Notes: generated by a model from the sequence alone, not told the origin. A stretch of 37,269 nt of DNA from an uncultured Verrucomicrobia subdivision 3 bacterium (GCA_903822015.1 CAIJNQ010000052.1:1-37269), one strand, 5' to 3'. Shown: positions 1-8,741, counted from the first letter of the stretch. Numbers and translations are program-made.

Positions 1-866
1 AACAGCAGGTAAAACATCACATTCTTCTCCACGAGCAGCGCGTTGAGAATCCCGGAGTTTTCCTCCGTCCAAATGCTGATATTGTAGCCGGGCCCGAGGG
101 CGGCGAGCAATTCCCGCCGCACCAGCGGCGCCTGATAAGGATCGCGCAACATCACCATGAGGCCGTGGACATTGTCGTTCAGATGGTAAAGGTCCTGCGC
201 ATTTTCGAGCGAGGTCACGAGGATGTTCGCATTATATTCAAAGTAGCCGACATCAAAAATTCCGTTCACCGTATAATCGTCCGGCAACACGGCTTCCGCA
301 TCCGGCTTGCCCTGCCGTTTCTCCATTTTTTCCAAATCCGCCGGCGAATAAATCGAAATGCGATCGCCCACGGACAGATTCAAATTCTCGGCGAACTGGC
401 TGCCGACCACAATTCCGCGCCCGCTCAAATCAAACTTTCCACCGCCCGGAATGATTTTTTCCGGTATGACGCTCACAGAACTTTCGCGCGCCGGGTCCAC
501 GCCGCGCACCCACGGCGCGCCGGTGAGCCGGGACTGACCCTTGGGCGGCTGCGTGACCACCAGCACCTGGCCCAGCACGAATGGCGCGACGCCCCGGACA
601 TTTTTGTTCGACGCGACAAGGCTCATTACCGGCGCATAATTATCCATCGGCCTGGCGTTGGCGAAGACCTTCAAGTGCGCATTGAAGCCGAGGATTTTTT
701 CACGCAGATCGTGGTCGAACCCGCTCATGACGCTGATGACGATCATCAGCACGGCCACGCCGAGCGCGACACCGAGGATGGAGATGAGCGTGATGATTGA
801 GACAAACGTCCGTTTGGGCCGCAGATAACGCAGCGCGAGCAGCAGTTCAAACGGAAGTTTCGACAT
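1..866 (-). CDS. lolC: LolC/LolE-type lipoprotein-releasing ABC permease (partial, 3' end outside window)
   Basis: This is an inner-membrane permease of the FtsX/MacB superfamily. In the Lol system such subunits, with the ATPase LolD, extract lipoproteins from the inner membrane for delivery to the outer membrane. The ATG at 866 opens a frame beginning MSKLPFELLLALRYLRPKR, the typical LolC/E start. A first membrane helix follows (about residues 22-46) with the segment GVALGVAVLMIVISVMSGF, then a long periplasmic domain containing GVAPFVLGQ and GIVVGSQFAENL. About 288 codons are present; the three C-terminal helices lie beyond the left edge. No lolD is visible here; it would be expected further left. 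LolC and LolE cannot be separated on this fragment, so the symbol is a family-level call. Confidence 0.88.
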   Translation of the reverse strand, partial: MSKLPFELLLALRYLRPKRTFVSIITLISILGVALGVAVLMIVISVMSGFDHDLREKILGFNAHLKVFANARPMDNYAPVMSLVASNKNVRGVAPFVLGQVLVVTQPPKGQSRLTGAPWVRGVDPARESSVSVIPEKIIPGGGKFDLSGRGIVVGSQFAENLNLSVGDRISIYSPADLEKMEKRQGKPDAEAVLPDDYTVNGIFDVGYFEYNANILVTSLENAQDLYHLNDNVHGLMVMLRDPYQAPLVRRELLAALGPGYNISIWTEENSGILNALLVEKNVMFYLL

Positions 867-904
867 GAGCGGGAAGGCTAAAGACGATGCCGGTTTCTGG
901 CAAT

Positions 905-1714
905 TCAATTGCGGGGTGCGAACGGATTTCCATCCGGGAGCGTGGCGGGAATGGCCGGCACGAACAGCAGGCTGACGAACAGATATATCCAGCCGAGAAT
1001 AATATGCGCGCCAAAAATGAAGCCGAACTGCACCAGGTCCAAGGCGCCGAAATCGTAAAGGACAATGCCGGAAGCAATCAGCAAAGCCCCCGGCAGCAGC
1101 GCCGCGCCTGACAGCTGCCAGCTCCGGCGTAAATTCAAATCACGATTGACAAAATATCCGAGGAGCCAGACCGGCAGAAAATAGAGCGTCGCCAACGTCC
1201 ACCAGCTCGCCAGCAGGCCGCCGGCGGTCAGGACGGCGGCGGCAAACAATATTTCAGCCTTCCAAGCGCCCCAGAGCGGTTTCAATTCCGTCCGGTTAAA
1301 CGGAAGGGTGTAACCGGCGGGATAGGGAAATTCCGTGTAGCCGAGCAACGCGGAGGCCCAGACGGTGTCCTGCCCGAATTCAACTTGAATGTCGGCGGTT
1401 GAGTTCATTTTATCATCGTGATCCAGGTCCACATCGAGCGCGAGAAACCGTCCTTCGGCGAGCAGCTTGGGCTCATCGCCCCGCCAATCAAGCTTAGCGG
1501 AACGGATTTGGCCGGCAGCAGGCAGGTTATCAATCGCCCCGTGAATGACGGGAAAAACGCTGTCATCAACAAACCAGACCACGGACGCGGCGCCGAGCAG
1601 CGCGACGAGGATTTGCACGAGCAGCAGGTTTCCCATTCGCGCCCGGGCAAACGCCGCAACGCCACGCGGCGTCAGCGGTTCCCAGGCGAAGATGGATTTC
1701 ACATCGGCACTCAT
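905..1714 (-). CDS. Polytopic membrane protein of unknown function
   Basis: I do not recognise a named family. The product (269 residues from the ATG at 1714) has a cytoplasmic start and a hydrophobic helix near residues 28-48. A soluble stretch with alternating charged residues (about 50-130) follows, then a C-terminal half with four or so membrane helices. The layout resembles small multi-helix inner-membrane proteins annotated as DUF1189- or Yip1-like, but I cannot assign either. A longer GTG start at 1744 is possible but would fall inside the terminator hairpin at 1738-1765, so the ATG is preferred. It lies 38 nt upstream of the LolC/E permease and could be cotranscribed with it, which would place its role at the inner membrane. 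Confidence 0.6.
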   Translation of the reverse strand: MSADVKSIFAWEPLTPRGVAAFARARMGNLLLVQILVALLGAASVVWFVDDSVFPVIHGAIDNLPAAGQIRSAKLDWRGDEPKLLAEGRFLALDVDLDHDDKMNSTADIQVEFGQDTVWASALLGYTEFPYPAGYTLPFNRTELKPLWGAWKAEILFAAAVLTAGGLLASWWTLATLYFLPVWLLGYFVNRDLNLRRSWQLSGAALLPGALLIASGIVLYDFGALDLVQFGFIFGAHIILGWIYLFVSLLFVPAIPATLPDGNPFAPRN

Positions 1715-1730
1715 CGGGGCGGAGCTTAAA

Positions 1731-1765
1731 CAAAAAGGCCGCACAGATAAACGAATCCATGCGGC
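1731..1765 (-). terminator. Intrinsic terminator after the rluB-folD run
   Basis: Read on the minus strand, GCCGCA and TGCGGC (1760-1765 and 1738-1743) form a six-base-pair stem with a 16-nt loop, followed by CTTTTTGTTT. It lies 18 nt past the stop of the gene ending at 1784 and would end that transcript before the next membrane-protein gene. The stem is short and the loop large, so strength is uncertain. Confidence 0.5.
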
Positions 1766-1783
1766 AGATGGGTTTCAAAAATA

Positions 1784-2221
1784 TCAGGGCGCAGATTCTG
1801 CCGGCGGCGGGGTCTGACCGGCGGGCGGCGGCACCACGACGACCGGCACGGGATAACGGATTTTCATCACGTCATCGACGAGAACTTCGATAAAATAGGT
1901 TCCGGCGGTCTTGAATTCGAGCTGGTTGAAAACCATGACGTTGGTGGAGTGCATGGCGGGGTCACGGAGTTCAAACTTCAAGTCAGCCTTGCGCAGCACT
2001 GTCGTCTGGTCGGGCGCGATGACCCGGACGTTTTCCGTGAACTGGCCGATGCCGGCGGTCCAGCGGTTAAAAACGCAAAGCCGGCCAGCGACGATAGGCA
2101 GTTGCTGCACGCGGATAAGGTTGATAACGCCGACGATGAAAAAGTTGCCGTTGGCTTCCTGGCGGACCTCCTCGCACAGCAGCGAGGATTGCAGGTCGGG
2201 GAGAATTCGAGTGGCTTGCAT
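1784..2221 (-). CDS. Conserved protein of unknown function (DUF6941-like)
   Basis: This 145-residue soluble protein has no signal peptide. It starts MQATRILPDLQSSLLCEEVR, then NFFIVGVINLI, then predicted beta strands with the repeated pattern of an immunoglobulin-like fold (LKFELRDPAMHSTNV, GTYFIEVLVDDV). The end is proline-rich (VVVVPPPAGQTPPP). The opening DLQ...CE pattern and overall size recall the DUF6941 group, but this is from memory and uncertain. It begins 22 nt after folD, so it is probably the last gene of the rluB-SH3-folD run. A terminator-like hairpin follows it. Confidence 0.6.
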   Translation of the reverse strand: MQATRILPDLQSSLLCEEVRQEANGNFFIVGVINLIRVQQLPIVAGRLCVFNRWTAGIGQFTENVRVIAPDQTTVLRKADLKFELRDPAMHSTNVMVFNQLEFKTAGTYFIEVLVDDVMKIRYPVPVVVVPPPAGQTPPPAESAP

Positions 2222-2243
2222 GAATCAGTTGGGTTAATGGTTG

Positions 2244-3155
2244 TTAGTTGAGAGTTTTTCCGGCGGCACTGACAGTGTTCTGCATCAGCATCGCAATCGT
2301 CATCGGGCCGACGCCGCCGGGATTCGGCGTGATTCTTCCGGCGATCGGCTGCACCGCAGCATAATCGACATCACCAACGAGCTTCGTTCCCGTCCTGGAG
2401 CCGGGATCCGGAACGCGGTTCACTCCGACATCAATCACCGTCGCCCCCGGTTTGACCATGTCGGATTTCACAAATTTCGGCACGCCCATGGCCGCGATCA
2501 ATATATCCGCGCGCCGGCAGTGCGCCGCAATGTCGCGGGTGGCCGAATGACAAATGGTCACCGTTGCGTTCGCGTTTTTACCTTTCTGGCATAACATCGC
2601 GGCCATCGGCTTGCCGACAATGTTGCCGCGACCGAGAACAACAACCTCGGCGCCGTCGGTCGGCACTGCCGACCGCACCAGGAGCTCCATAATGCCCGCG
2701 GGCGTGCAGGGCCGGAAACCGCTCGCGTCACCGAGCATGAGCTTGCCGACATTGACCGGGTGAAAACCATCCACGTCTTTCGACGGGAGGACGGTGGAGA
2801 AAACCACGGATTCGCGGATATGCTTCGGCAGGGGTGCCTGAACAAGAATGCCGTGCAGACGCGTATCGGCGTTCAATTTTGCGAGCAAGGCCAGTAAGTC
2901 CGACTCGCTCGTGGACTCCGGCACGATGTGCGTTTCAGAGGCAACACCAAGCTCGGCACAGGCTTTTTCCTTGCGCCCGACATAGACTTTGGATGCCGGA
3001 TCTTCGCCAACGCGTACAAACGCGAGACCAGGAGTCACGCCACGTCGCCTCAATTCCGCCACGCGCTGCGCCAATTCACGCTGAATTTGCACAGCGATGG
3101 CGCGGCCATCAACCACGTTGTCTGGGTGTGGGTAAATAGACTTTGGGGATGGCAT
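2244..3155 (-). CDS. folD: Bifunctional methylenetetrahydrofolate dehydrogenase / methenyltetrahydrofolate cyclohydrolase FolD
   Basis: FolD interconverts 5,10-methylene-THF, 5,10-methenyl-THF and 10-formyl-THF in the cytosol, supplying one-carbon units for purines and formyl-Met. Family signatures appear in order: EDPASKVYVGRK with the catalytic Tyr58 and Lys62, GILVQAPLPKHI, KDVDGFHPVNVGKL, PCTPAGIMELL, the dinucleotide-binding VVLGRGNIVGKP, and the C-terminal PNPGGVGPMTIAML. From the ATG at 3155 the protein has 303 residues, a normal length with a short N-terminal extension. A TTG at 3173 is also in frame but less likely. The ATG start lies 47 nt inside the end of the upstream SH3 gene, an unusually long overlap, so a later GTG start near VVDGRAIA remains possible. 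Confidence 0.95.
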   Translation of the reverse strand: MPSPKSIYPHPDNVVDGRAIAVQIQRELAQRVAELRRRGVTPGLAFVRVGEDPASKVYVGRKEKACAELGVASETHIVPESTSESDLLALLAKLNADTRLHGILVQAPLPKHIRESVVFSTVLPSKDVDGFHPVNVGKLMLGDASGFRPCTPAGIMELLVRSAVPTDGAEVVVLGRGNIVGKPMAAMLCQKGKNANATVTICHSATRDIAAHCRRADILIAAMGVPKFVKSDMVKPGATVIDVGVNRVPDPGSRTGTKLVGDVDYAAVQPIAGRITPNPGGVGPMTIAMLMQNTVSAAGKTLN

Positions 3156-4245
3156 TGGTATCAAGGACCTCAATCCGCTGAATAGTCAGGAGGGGCGTAT
3201 CGGGCCACCGCTCCGCAAGGCTTTCCTGTCCCGTCACATAAATACGCATCCCGCTGTAACGGCTGATGTCGAGGTTCGTGGACGTGGTGTAGAGAAAATT
3301 GATGTTCTGTCTCGTGGACGGGTCATACAGGACATACGCCGTCGGGGCGATGATGCTGCCGACCGGTCCGACCACACCTTCATGAGTCACGATGCGTGGC
3401 GGCGGCGGATTCGTATCCACCACGGAGGACGGGTTCGATTCCGAAGGGGCCGGGCTGACCGGCGGTGCGGATGAGGGATTCGATGTGGCTGGCCCGGTAG
3501 CCGGGATGGCAGCCGGTGGAGTGGTCACAACAGGTGCGGCCTCAGTCACCGGCGTTGGCGTCGGAACGGGCACCGGAACCGGGGTCGTTTCCGACGAAGC
3601 CGGCGGGTTGGCCGCCAGATTTCCTGATGCTTCCTGTTTCAAATACATCGCGGCAACAAACGCGTAGGCGGTCGCCGGCGGGTCGATCTCGGACCAGGCC
3701 CCCTTGGTATTGATGACATTAACTGCGGAGCCGTTTTCTATGACACCGAGAATGCTGTAGTTTTCCCCCGGACCGGCACGCAAGTTCAATTTCTTTGCCG
3801 TTACTGTCTTATTGGCCGGGTCAATGTATTTGGTGTTTACCCAGATATGGGTGCTGCCCGGCAGCGTGATTTTTGCCCATTGCGCCGGCTCACCCGTTGC
3901 GTGCTTGTCCAGATTGAGCTGGCTGATCACCGTCACCACATCGCCTTTGTTCAGGTGCGCAATGACTTCGCCCTTAAGGCCGGCCTGACCACGCACATTT
4001 AAATTTTTTACGGCGACCTGGGCGGCGCCGGAAACCAAGGTGACCGAAGGCTCGTCGAGCGCGGCCCGCTTCGGAGCCGCCACATGTTTTTTATGTTTGA
4101 CCGGCGCGTTGGTAGCCACCGGCGCGACCTCCGCCGTGGGCGAAACCGCCGGAGCCGGAATCGGCGACAAAGTGTTGGTGTTGTTTTGCGCGAGCAAACT
4201 CGTCGCCATCATCATTCCTAAAATCAACCAGCCATTCGTTTTCAT
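3109..4245 (-). CDS. Secreted protein with two bacterial SH3 domains and a proline-rich linker
   Basis: A signal peptide (residues 1-19, ending SLLAQ) is followed by a short basic stretch and two SH3b-type domains. The first is at about residues 75-140 (VKNLNVRGQAGLKGEVIAHL...GDVVTVISQ). The second is at about 145-205 (TAKKLNLRAGPGENYSILG...GSAVNVI). Then comes a linker of roughly 80 residues rich in Pro, Thr, Val and Ser. A C-terminal domain (about 285-378) contains SGMRIYVTGQESL and LLTIQRIEVLD, which resembles a third small beta domain. Such SH3b proteins bind the cell wall or other envelope components. Its ATG overlaps the rluB stop as ATGA (4242-4245), indicating translational coupling. 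The specific role is unknown. Confidence 0.8.
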   Translation of the reverse strand: MKTNGWLILGMMMATSLLAQNNTNTLSPIPAPAVSPTAEVAPVATNAPVKHKKHVAAPKRAALDEPSVTLVSGAAQVAVKNLNVRGQAGLKGEVIAHLNKGDVVTVISQLNLDKHATGEPAQWAKITLPGSTHIWVNTKYIDPANKTVTAKKLNLRAGPGENYSILGVIENGSAVNVINTKGAWSEIDPPATAYAFVAAMYLKQEASGNLAANPPASSETTPVPVPVPTPTPVTEAAPVVTTPPAAIPATGPATSNPSSAPPVSPAPSESNPSSVVDTNPPPPRIVTHEGVVGPVGSIIAPTAYVLYDPSTRQNINFLYTTSTNLDISRYSGMRIYVTGQESLAERWPDTPLLTIQRIEVLDTNAIPKVYLPTPRQRG

Positions 4246-4961
4246 AGTAATGCAAGTAAAGTTTTAATTTCAGCCGCTGTCAACGCCCGCCATTTGCCGG
4301 GCTTCAACTCACCCAATTTAATCTTCCCGATCTGGATCCGCTGCAACCGTTTCACCGTTAATGCCTGTGATTCAAACAACCGCCGAACCTCGCGGTTTTT
4401 GCCTTCGCTCAATTCCAGCTCTACCACGCTGCGACTGCGCCCCCCGGAGACGATCACCGCTTTCTCCGCCTTCAATTTTTCACCCGCGTGCCAGACGCCG
4501 GCGACGAACTGGGACAGCATCGGACGGGTCACTTCGCCTTCCACCGTCGCGAGATATTTTTTGCGGACGCCGTAGCGCGGATGTGTCAGGTGCAACGCAA
4601 ATTGTCCATCATTGGTCAAAAAAATCAATCCTTCGCTGTTGTAATCCAAGCGCCCCACGGAATTTGCAATCTGCCATTCGCGCGGCAAAAGATCATAAAT
4701 CGTCGGGCGGTCATGCTCATCTTTGTGCGAACACACGCAGCCCGTAGGCTTGTTCAGCGCAATGTAAACCTTATTTTTGGCGCGAACAATTTTGCCGTCA
4801 ACCATCACTTCGTCGCGATCCGGGTCAATCTTTGTTCCCAGCGCGCGGATAATGCGGTCGTTGACGCGCACCAGCCCGTCCAAAATCAGTTTTTCGCCGG
4901 CGCGGCGCGAAGCCACGCCGGCATCCGCCAGAAATTTCTGCAAACGAACTGAAGGTGACAT
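4242..4961 (-). CDS. rluB: RsuA/RluB-family 16S/23S rRNA pseudouridine synthase
   Basis: This enzyme isomerises a specific uridine in ribosomal RNA to pseudouridine. An S4 RNA-binding domain (residues about 5-52, VRLQKFLADAGVASRRAGE) precedes the catalytic domain. The catalytic domain holds the nucleophilic Asp106 in GRLDYNSEGLIFLTNDG, then the family motifs YLATVEGEV and LSEGKNREVRRLF. At 239 residues it matches RluB/RsuA; RluB, RluE and RsuA cannot be separated without alignment. I chose the ATG at 4961 because the longer GTG frame (to 5000) adds residues unlike the family. It starts 63 nt downstream of the small basic protein gene and is coupled to the SH3 protein through an ATGA overlap. 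Confidence 0.92.
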   Translation of the reverse strand: MSPSVRLQKFLADAGVASRRAGEKLILDGLVRVNDRIIRALGTKIDPDRDEVMVDGKIVRAKNKVYIALNKPTGCVCSHKDEHDRPTIYDLLPREWQIANSVGRLDYNSEGLIFLTNDGQFALHLTHPRYGVRKKYLATVEGEVTRPMLSQFVAGVWHAGEKLKAEKAVIVSGGRSRSVVELELSEGKNREVRRLFESQALTVKRLQRIQIGKIKLGELKPGKWRALTAAEIKTLLALL

Positions 4962-5024
4962 GGAACAAGTGGCGGGGGACGCGAGCACAAGTCCCGTCAC
5001 TTGTCACTCGTCACCGGCCACAGT

Positions 5025-5180
5025 TTACGCCTCGGGCTTCGTCTTGCGGAGACCGGTGATGCGGTCGCCGGCTTTGCGCTGGCCGCGCTTTTCGAGGAGC
5101 GCCGTGCGTTCAAAACGCTTGAGGACATTGCGCTTACCGCCCAAAGTGGACGCCGCGCGGAGACTGCGATGCTGTGACAT
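5025..5180 (-). CDS. Small basic protein of the Chlamydia/Verrucomicrobia type
   Basis: This is a 51-residue lysine- and arginine-rich protein. It starts MSQHRSLRAAS, continues through the diagnostic core KRNVLKRFERTALLEKRG, and ends DRITGLRKTKPEA. It matches my memory of the small basic protein family restricted to Chlamydiae and Verrucomicrobia (TIGR04137). The core NVLKRFERI...L...G and a closing GLPKT-like motif are shared. The function of the family is not established; charge and size suggest binding to RNA or the ribosome. It is followed by an rRNA pseudouridine synthase gene, consistent with but not proof of a ribosome link. A plausible promoter lies at 5220-5247. Confidence 0.85.
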   Translation of the reverse strand: MSQHRSLRAASTLGGKRNVLKRFERTALLEKRGQRKAGDRITGLRKTKPEA

Positions 5181-5219
5181 AAATTTTTGAGTTAAATTTC
5201 CGTTAAAAAACGAGCGGTA

Positions 5220-5247
5220 AGAATACCAGATCCATTCCCCCCTGCAA
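5220..5247 (-). promoter_or_regulatory. Putative sigma-70-type promoter for the small basic protein gene
   Basis: On the minus strand TTGCAG (5242-5247) and TATTCT (5220-5225) are separated by 16 nt. TG lies one base before the -10 hexamer, an extended -10 arrangement. Transcription would start near 5213, giving a leader of about 33 nt. Confidence 0.35.
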
Positions 5248-5259
5248 TGCTGAAATTTA

Positions 5260-6174
5260 TCACCAATTCACGTCCCGCCATTCGCGCAACATCGTCTCAA
5301 CCTGTGCGAGCGTGCCCACAGGCACCAGCATCCGGTAGGAATAATCGCCGCCGCAAAGTCCCTTATCCCTCCGGACGCGAAAGACGCAGTTCCATTTCAC
5401 CACGGAAGCCTCTGGAAAAGTCCAACGGCCATAACCTGGCCCAGTGGTGCCCGGCTGATTTTGCGGCGGTGAAAAAATGCCCATCGCGAACCGCCCGTCA
5501 GGCGTGGCCAGCACGATGGGATTATTTATTTCGCCCGGATCAGCGCTCAACGCCTGAAGCATTCCAATCCGCGGATTAAACTCCCAAAACCGGCTGAACT
5601 CTGGCGGCATATAAGCCGTCAACGCCTCAAATTGCGCGGAGGCATGATGTGCGCTTTGGGGCAACTTAAAGGTGACGCGATAATCCAACGCCTGCGGCCA
5701 GCGGTCAAACCCGATCCGCACATCCTTCGCCAGCATATAATCCGAAAGCGCGTTGGTATTGCGCGCCAGTTCGCCACCCGAGGATTCGCCCGGCTTGAGC
5801 CAGAACGCCATCTGCGTCCGTGTGTGGAGACGGTTTCCCTTGGCCCGGATCTGCCGTAGCCGACTCGTCGTGTTGGTACCGGCGCCATCATCGCGCGAAC
5901 CAGCCTCGGTGGGATTAAACGTCTCCGCGTTGGCCGCCGGCGAATCATCAAAGGAACACGCTGATTGCAGCTGACGCCCGTGGTCGGTGCTGTTGACGAA
6001 TTCCTGGCCATTCCAAGTGAGCGAGTCAATCGCCCCAGCCAACCGCCGCGTCGTGGTGACGACCATGTCCGAGTTGCCGGCGCGCGCGCGAATCTGAGCG
6101 TGGCCATCCGGCGGAGCGGCGAAAACCGTTAACGACACCAGCAAAAAAATGATGAGCGCAAACCGCCTCACCAC
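5260..6174 (-). CDS. Secreted conserved protein, probable beta-sandwich (mutarotase-like), function unknown
   Basis: The product has 304 residues with a signal peptide (about 1-26, [18 protein letters not shown]...GHA). The mature part opens with a pattern seen in a conserved family of secreted bacterial proteins: [42 protein letters not shown]. Later blocks are [38 protein letters not shown] and VVKWNCVFR. The 'wnG.eF..s.DHGRqLQ' motif and beta-rich pattern suggest a galactose-mutarotase-like fold as in carbohydrate-active proteins, but I cannot name the family or a reaction. The GTG start at 6174 overlaps the dapL stop by 7 nt, so the two genes are probably cotranscribed, although no functional link to lysine synthesis is apparent. 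Confidence 0.7.
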   Translation of the reverse strand: MVRRFALIIFLLVSLTVFAAPPDGHAQIRARAGNSDMVVTTTRRLAGAIDSLTWNGQEFVNSTDHGRQLQSACSFDDSPAANAETFNPTEAGSRDDGAGTNTTSRLRQIRAKGNRLHTRTQMAFWLKPGESSGGELARNTNALSDYMLAKDVRIGFDRWPQALDYRVTFKLPQSAHHASAQFEALTAYMPPEFSRFWEFNPRIGMLQALSADPGEINNPIVLATPDGRFAMGIFSPPQNQPGTTGPGYGRWTFPEASVVKWNCVFRVRRDKGLCGGDYSYRMLVPVGTLAQVETMLREWRDVNW

Positions 6175-7406
6175 TTCAATTCCTGCAATCGACGGGCAAC
6201 TTCCTCGGCATTGGCGCGACTGTTAAACGCACTAATGCGGAAATAACCTTCGCCTTTTGAGCCAAACCCGGAACCCGGTGTGATAACGACATTGGCATCG
6301 TTCAAAATCTTGTCGAAGGCCTGCCAACTCGTGACGCCTTTCGGCGTGCGCACCCAGATATACGGCGCATTCACGCCGCCAAATACTTTCAGCCCCGCTT
6401 TCTTCGCACCCCGGCGCAACACTTGCGCGTTGCCAAGATAATGCTGGATAAGCGCGTGCACCTGCATCTTACCCTCCGGCGAATACAGCGCCTCCGCCGC
6501 GCGCTGCACAATGTAGCTCACGCCATTGAATTTCGTTGTCGAGCGTCGATTCCACAGGGGGTGCAGCGGCTTTGCCTCGCCAGACTGGGTAAAACCGTTT
6601 AGCGATTTCGGCACCACGGTGAACGCGCAGCGGGTGCCGGTAAAACCGCCATTCTTGGAGAAGCTCCGGAACTCAATGGCACATTCCCGCGCGCCGGGGA
6701 TTTCGTAGATGGAATGCGGAATGCCCGGCTCAGTGATGTATGCCTCATAGGCCGCGTCAAATAAAATAACCGACTTGTGCCCGAGCGCGTATTTCACCCA
6801 GGCCTCGAGCTGCTCGCGAGTGGCCGCCGCACCGGTGGGATTGTTCGGGGAGCACAAATAGATCACGTCCGCATGCTTTTTCGGCGGCGCGGGGATGAAA
6901 CCATTCGCCGGCTTGCAGGGCAGGTAAATCAGTTTGGCATAGGCGCCCACCTCGTTCGCCTCACCAGTGTGGCCGACCATCACGTTCGTATCCACGTAAA
7001 CCGGATAAACCGGATCGCTTATGGCAATCTTGTTTTTACGGCCAAGGATATCGAGAATGGCGCCACAATCGCACTTGGAGCCGTCGCTAACAAAAATCTC
7101 ATCATCCGCCACGTCAAGCCCCCGGTCGCGAAAATCATTTTGCGCGATGGCGTGGCGCAGCCAGTCGTAGCCCTGCTCCGGGCCATAGCCCTTGAACGTC
7201 GAGCGGGCCGCCATTTCATCCACGGCCTTGTGCATCGCCGCAATCACGGCGGGCGGCAGCGGTTCGGTCACGTCGCCAATGCCGCAACGGATGAGGCGTT
7301 TGGCCGCTTCGGGATTCGCGTCACAAAACGCCTTAACGCGCCGGCCGATTTCGGGAAACAAGTATCCGGCTTTCAGTTTGAGAAAATTGTCGTTGAGCAA
7401 TGCCAT
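6168..7406 (-). CDS. dapL: LL-diaminopimelate aminotransferase
   Basis: DapL converts tetrahydrodipicolinate directly to LL-2,6-diaminopimelate using glutamate, bypassing the acylated DapD/DapC/DapE steps of lysine and peptidoglycan synthesis. This 412-residue product has the expected length and the fold type I aminotransferase landmarks. These are [76 protein letters not shown], and the PLP lysine Lys251 in [13 protein letters not shown]. The DapL-specific KxDxG-like stretch SKCDCG and the PVYPVYVD block distinguish it from AspC-type enzymes. The ATG at 7406 matches the family N-terminus ([20 protein letters not shown]); a longer frame to 7439 does not. DapL is known from Chlamydiae, Verrucomicrobia and plants. 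Confidence 0.96.
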   Translation of the reverse strand: MALLNDNFLKLKAGYLFPEIGRRVKAFCDANPEAAKRLIRCGIGDVTEPLPPAVIAAMHKAVDEMAARSTFKGYGPEQGYDWLRHAIAQNDFRDRGLDVADDEIFVSDGSKCDCGAILDILGRKNKIAISDPVYPVYVDTNVMVGHTGEANEVGAYAKLIYLPCKPANGFIPAPPKKHADVIYLCSPNNPTGAAATREQLEAWVKYALGHKSVILFDAAYEAYITEPGIPHSIYEIPGARECAIEFRSFSKNGGFTGTRCAFTVVPKSLNGFTQSGEAKPLHPLWNRRSTTKFNGVSYIVQRAAEALYSPEGKMQVHALIQHYLGNAQVLRRGAKKAGLKVFGGVNAPYIWVRTPKGVTSWQAFDKILNDANVVITPGSGFGSKGEGYFRISAFNSRANAEEVARRLQELKW

Positions 7407-7472
7407 AATATATGGATTTAGAATCCAGAATTCAGGCACCGGAATAAAGCAAAATAGCCGCGAGAATTTTTT

Positions 7473-8741
7473 TTAAAGCAAAAACCCGGCGAGGGCCGCA
7501 GTCATGTAGGCAGCCAACAAACCGCCCAGCATCGCGCGAAAACCAAGGCGGGCCATTTCGCTGCGGCGTTCCGGGGCGAGTGAACCGATCCCGCCGACCT
7601 GAATGGCAATGCTGGAAAAATTTGCAAAACCGCAAAGCGCATAGGTGGCGATGGTAAAACTGCGCGAGTCCAGCGCGAGGTGTCTGGCGTTGGCGGTGAG
7701 ATCGAGATACCCGACAAATTCGTTCAGCACGATACGTTCGCCTAAAATCTGCCCGACGGCCACGCAATCCTGCGCCGGCACGCCCATGAGCCACGCAAAC
7801 GGCGCGTTGACCCAGCCGAAAATATTTTGCAGTGTCACAGGATTTTTCAGGCCAAGCTGCGTCTGTGGCCAGCCGAACACAAAATTCACCAGCGCGATAA
7901 TGGCGATGAACGCAATGAGCATGGCGATGATGTTCAGCGCCAGGTGAAAGCCGTCCCCCGCCCCGCGGCAGATGGCGTCAATAGAATTGGCTGTGGTGCG
8001 CGGGGTCATCGCGGGGGAACCGGCGGCGGTCTCACTTTTCTCCGTTTCCGGCAGCATGATTTTGGCGATAAGCAGGGCGGCGGGACAATTCAAGACCGAC
8101 GCGGTCAGTAGATGGCCGGCGGTGTCGGGATAACCGGCACGCATGCCCATCGCCGCATAAACCGCCGCGACGCCTCCCGCAATATGAGCCATCCCGCAGA
8201 CCATGATGGTCATCAGTTCACTGCGCGTCATGCGCGGGACGTAGGGGCGGATGACCAATGGCGCCTCGGTCTGGCCCATGAAGATATTCGCGGCGGCGGA
8301 AAGGGTTTCACTGCCGCTGGTGCCGAGAGCCTTGCGCATCACCCACGCGACCGCGCGCACCACCCGCTGCAAAATGCCCCAATGATAAAACAGAGATGAC
8401 AGCGCGGCCACGATGACCACCGTGCCTATGACCAGAATGGCGAAAATGACGGAATTGCCGGGGCCAAATTTTTCCGCGAGCAAATTGCCGTCCGCCAGCG
8501 GCCCGAAAACAAACCCGGTCCCTTCGGTGGAAAACTGGATCAGCTTCTGGATGACTTTGCCGGCGAATTCAAACAACTTGCCGCCCCACGGCGTGTCCAG
8601 AATCAGAATGGCCAGCGTGAGTTGTAATCCCAGCCCCCACAGGACCGTGCGCCAGGGGAATTTTCTGCGGTTGTAAGAAACCGCCCATGCGAGCAGAAGC
8701 ATCGCCGGCCAGCCGAGCAGACTGATTAATTTGAGTTCCAT
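7473..8741 (-). CDS. nupC: Concentrative nucleoside transporter (CNT/NupC family)
   Basis: This is an inner-membrane symporter importing nucleosides with H+ or Na+. The 422-residue product carries the family's N-terminal pore region (LLGLGLQ-type helices) and a gate/nucleoside-recognition domain. Its core motifs are GQTEAPLVIRPYVPRMTRSE with GMAHIAGGVAAVYAAMG, LNEFVGYLDL, and FANFSSIAIQVGGIGSLAPERR. The terminal AMLGGLLAAYMTAALAGFLL is typical. The ATG at 8741 abuts the TAG stop of the phosphoribosyltransferase gene at 8742 with no gap, so the genes are almost certainly cotranscribed. That places nucleoside uptake beside purine base salvage. Whether Na+ or H+ is coupled cannot be decided here. 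Confidence 0.95.
   Translation of the reverse strand: MELKLISLLGWPAMLLLAWAVSYNRRKFPWRTVLWGLGLQLTLAILILDTPWGGKLFEFAGKVIQKLIQFSTEGTGFVFGPLADGNLLAEKFGPGNSVIFAILVIGTVVIVAALSSLFYHWGILQRVVRAVAWVMRKALGTSGSETLSAAANIFMGQTEAPLVIRPYVPRMTRSELMTIMVCGMAHIAGGVAAVYAAMGMRAGYPDTAGHLLTASVLNCPAALLIAKIMLPETEKSETAAGSPAMTPRTTANSIDAICRGAGDGFHLALNIIAMLIAFIAIIALVNFVFGWPQTQLGLKNPVTLQNIFGWVNAPFAWLMGVPAQDCVAVGQILGERIVLNEFVGYLDLTANARHLALDSRSFTIATYALCGFANFSSIAIQVGGIGSLAPERRSEMARLGFRAMLGGLLAAYMTAALAGFLL

Noticed and set aside
165-800. Plus-strand 211-codon open frame
   Set aside because: It is the shadow of the LolC/E permease on the minus strand, whose family motifs and membrane helix pattern are clear; the plus frame is His/Arg-rich with no domain.
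3421-3440. GGTTCGATTCC resembling a tRNA T-arm
   Set aside because: It lies within the Pro/Thr linker of the SH3 protein and no acceptor, D- or anticodon arms can be built around it.
5003-5023. Direct repeat of GTCACT/GTCAC upstream of rluB
   Set aside because: Only two or three imperfect copies of a 5-6 nt unit; too short to call an iteron or operator.
7407-7472. TATATT directly before the dapL start as a promoter -10
   Set aside because: It touches the ATG, so transcription would start inside the gene; the -35 at the right distance is poor.
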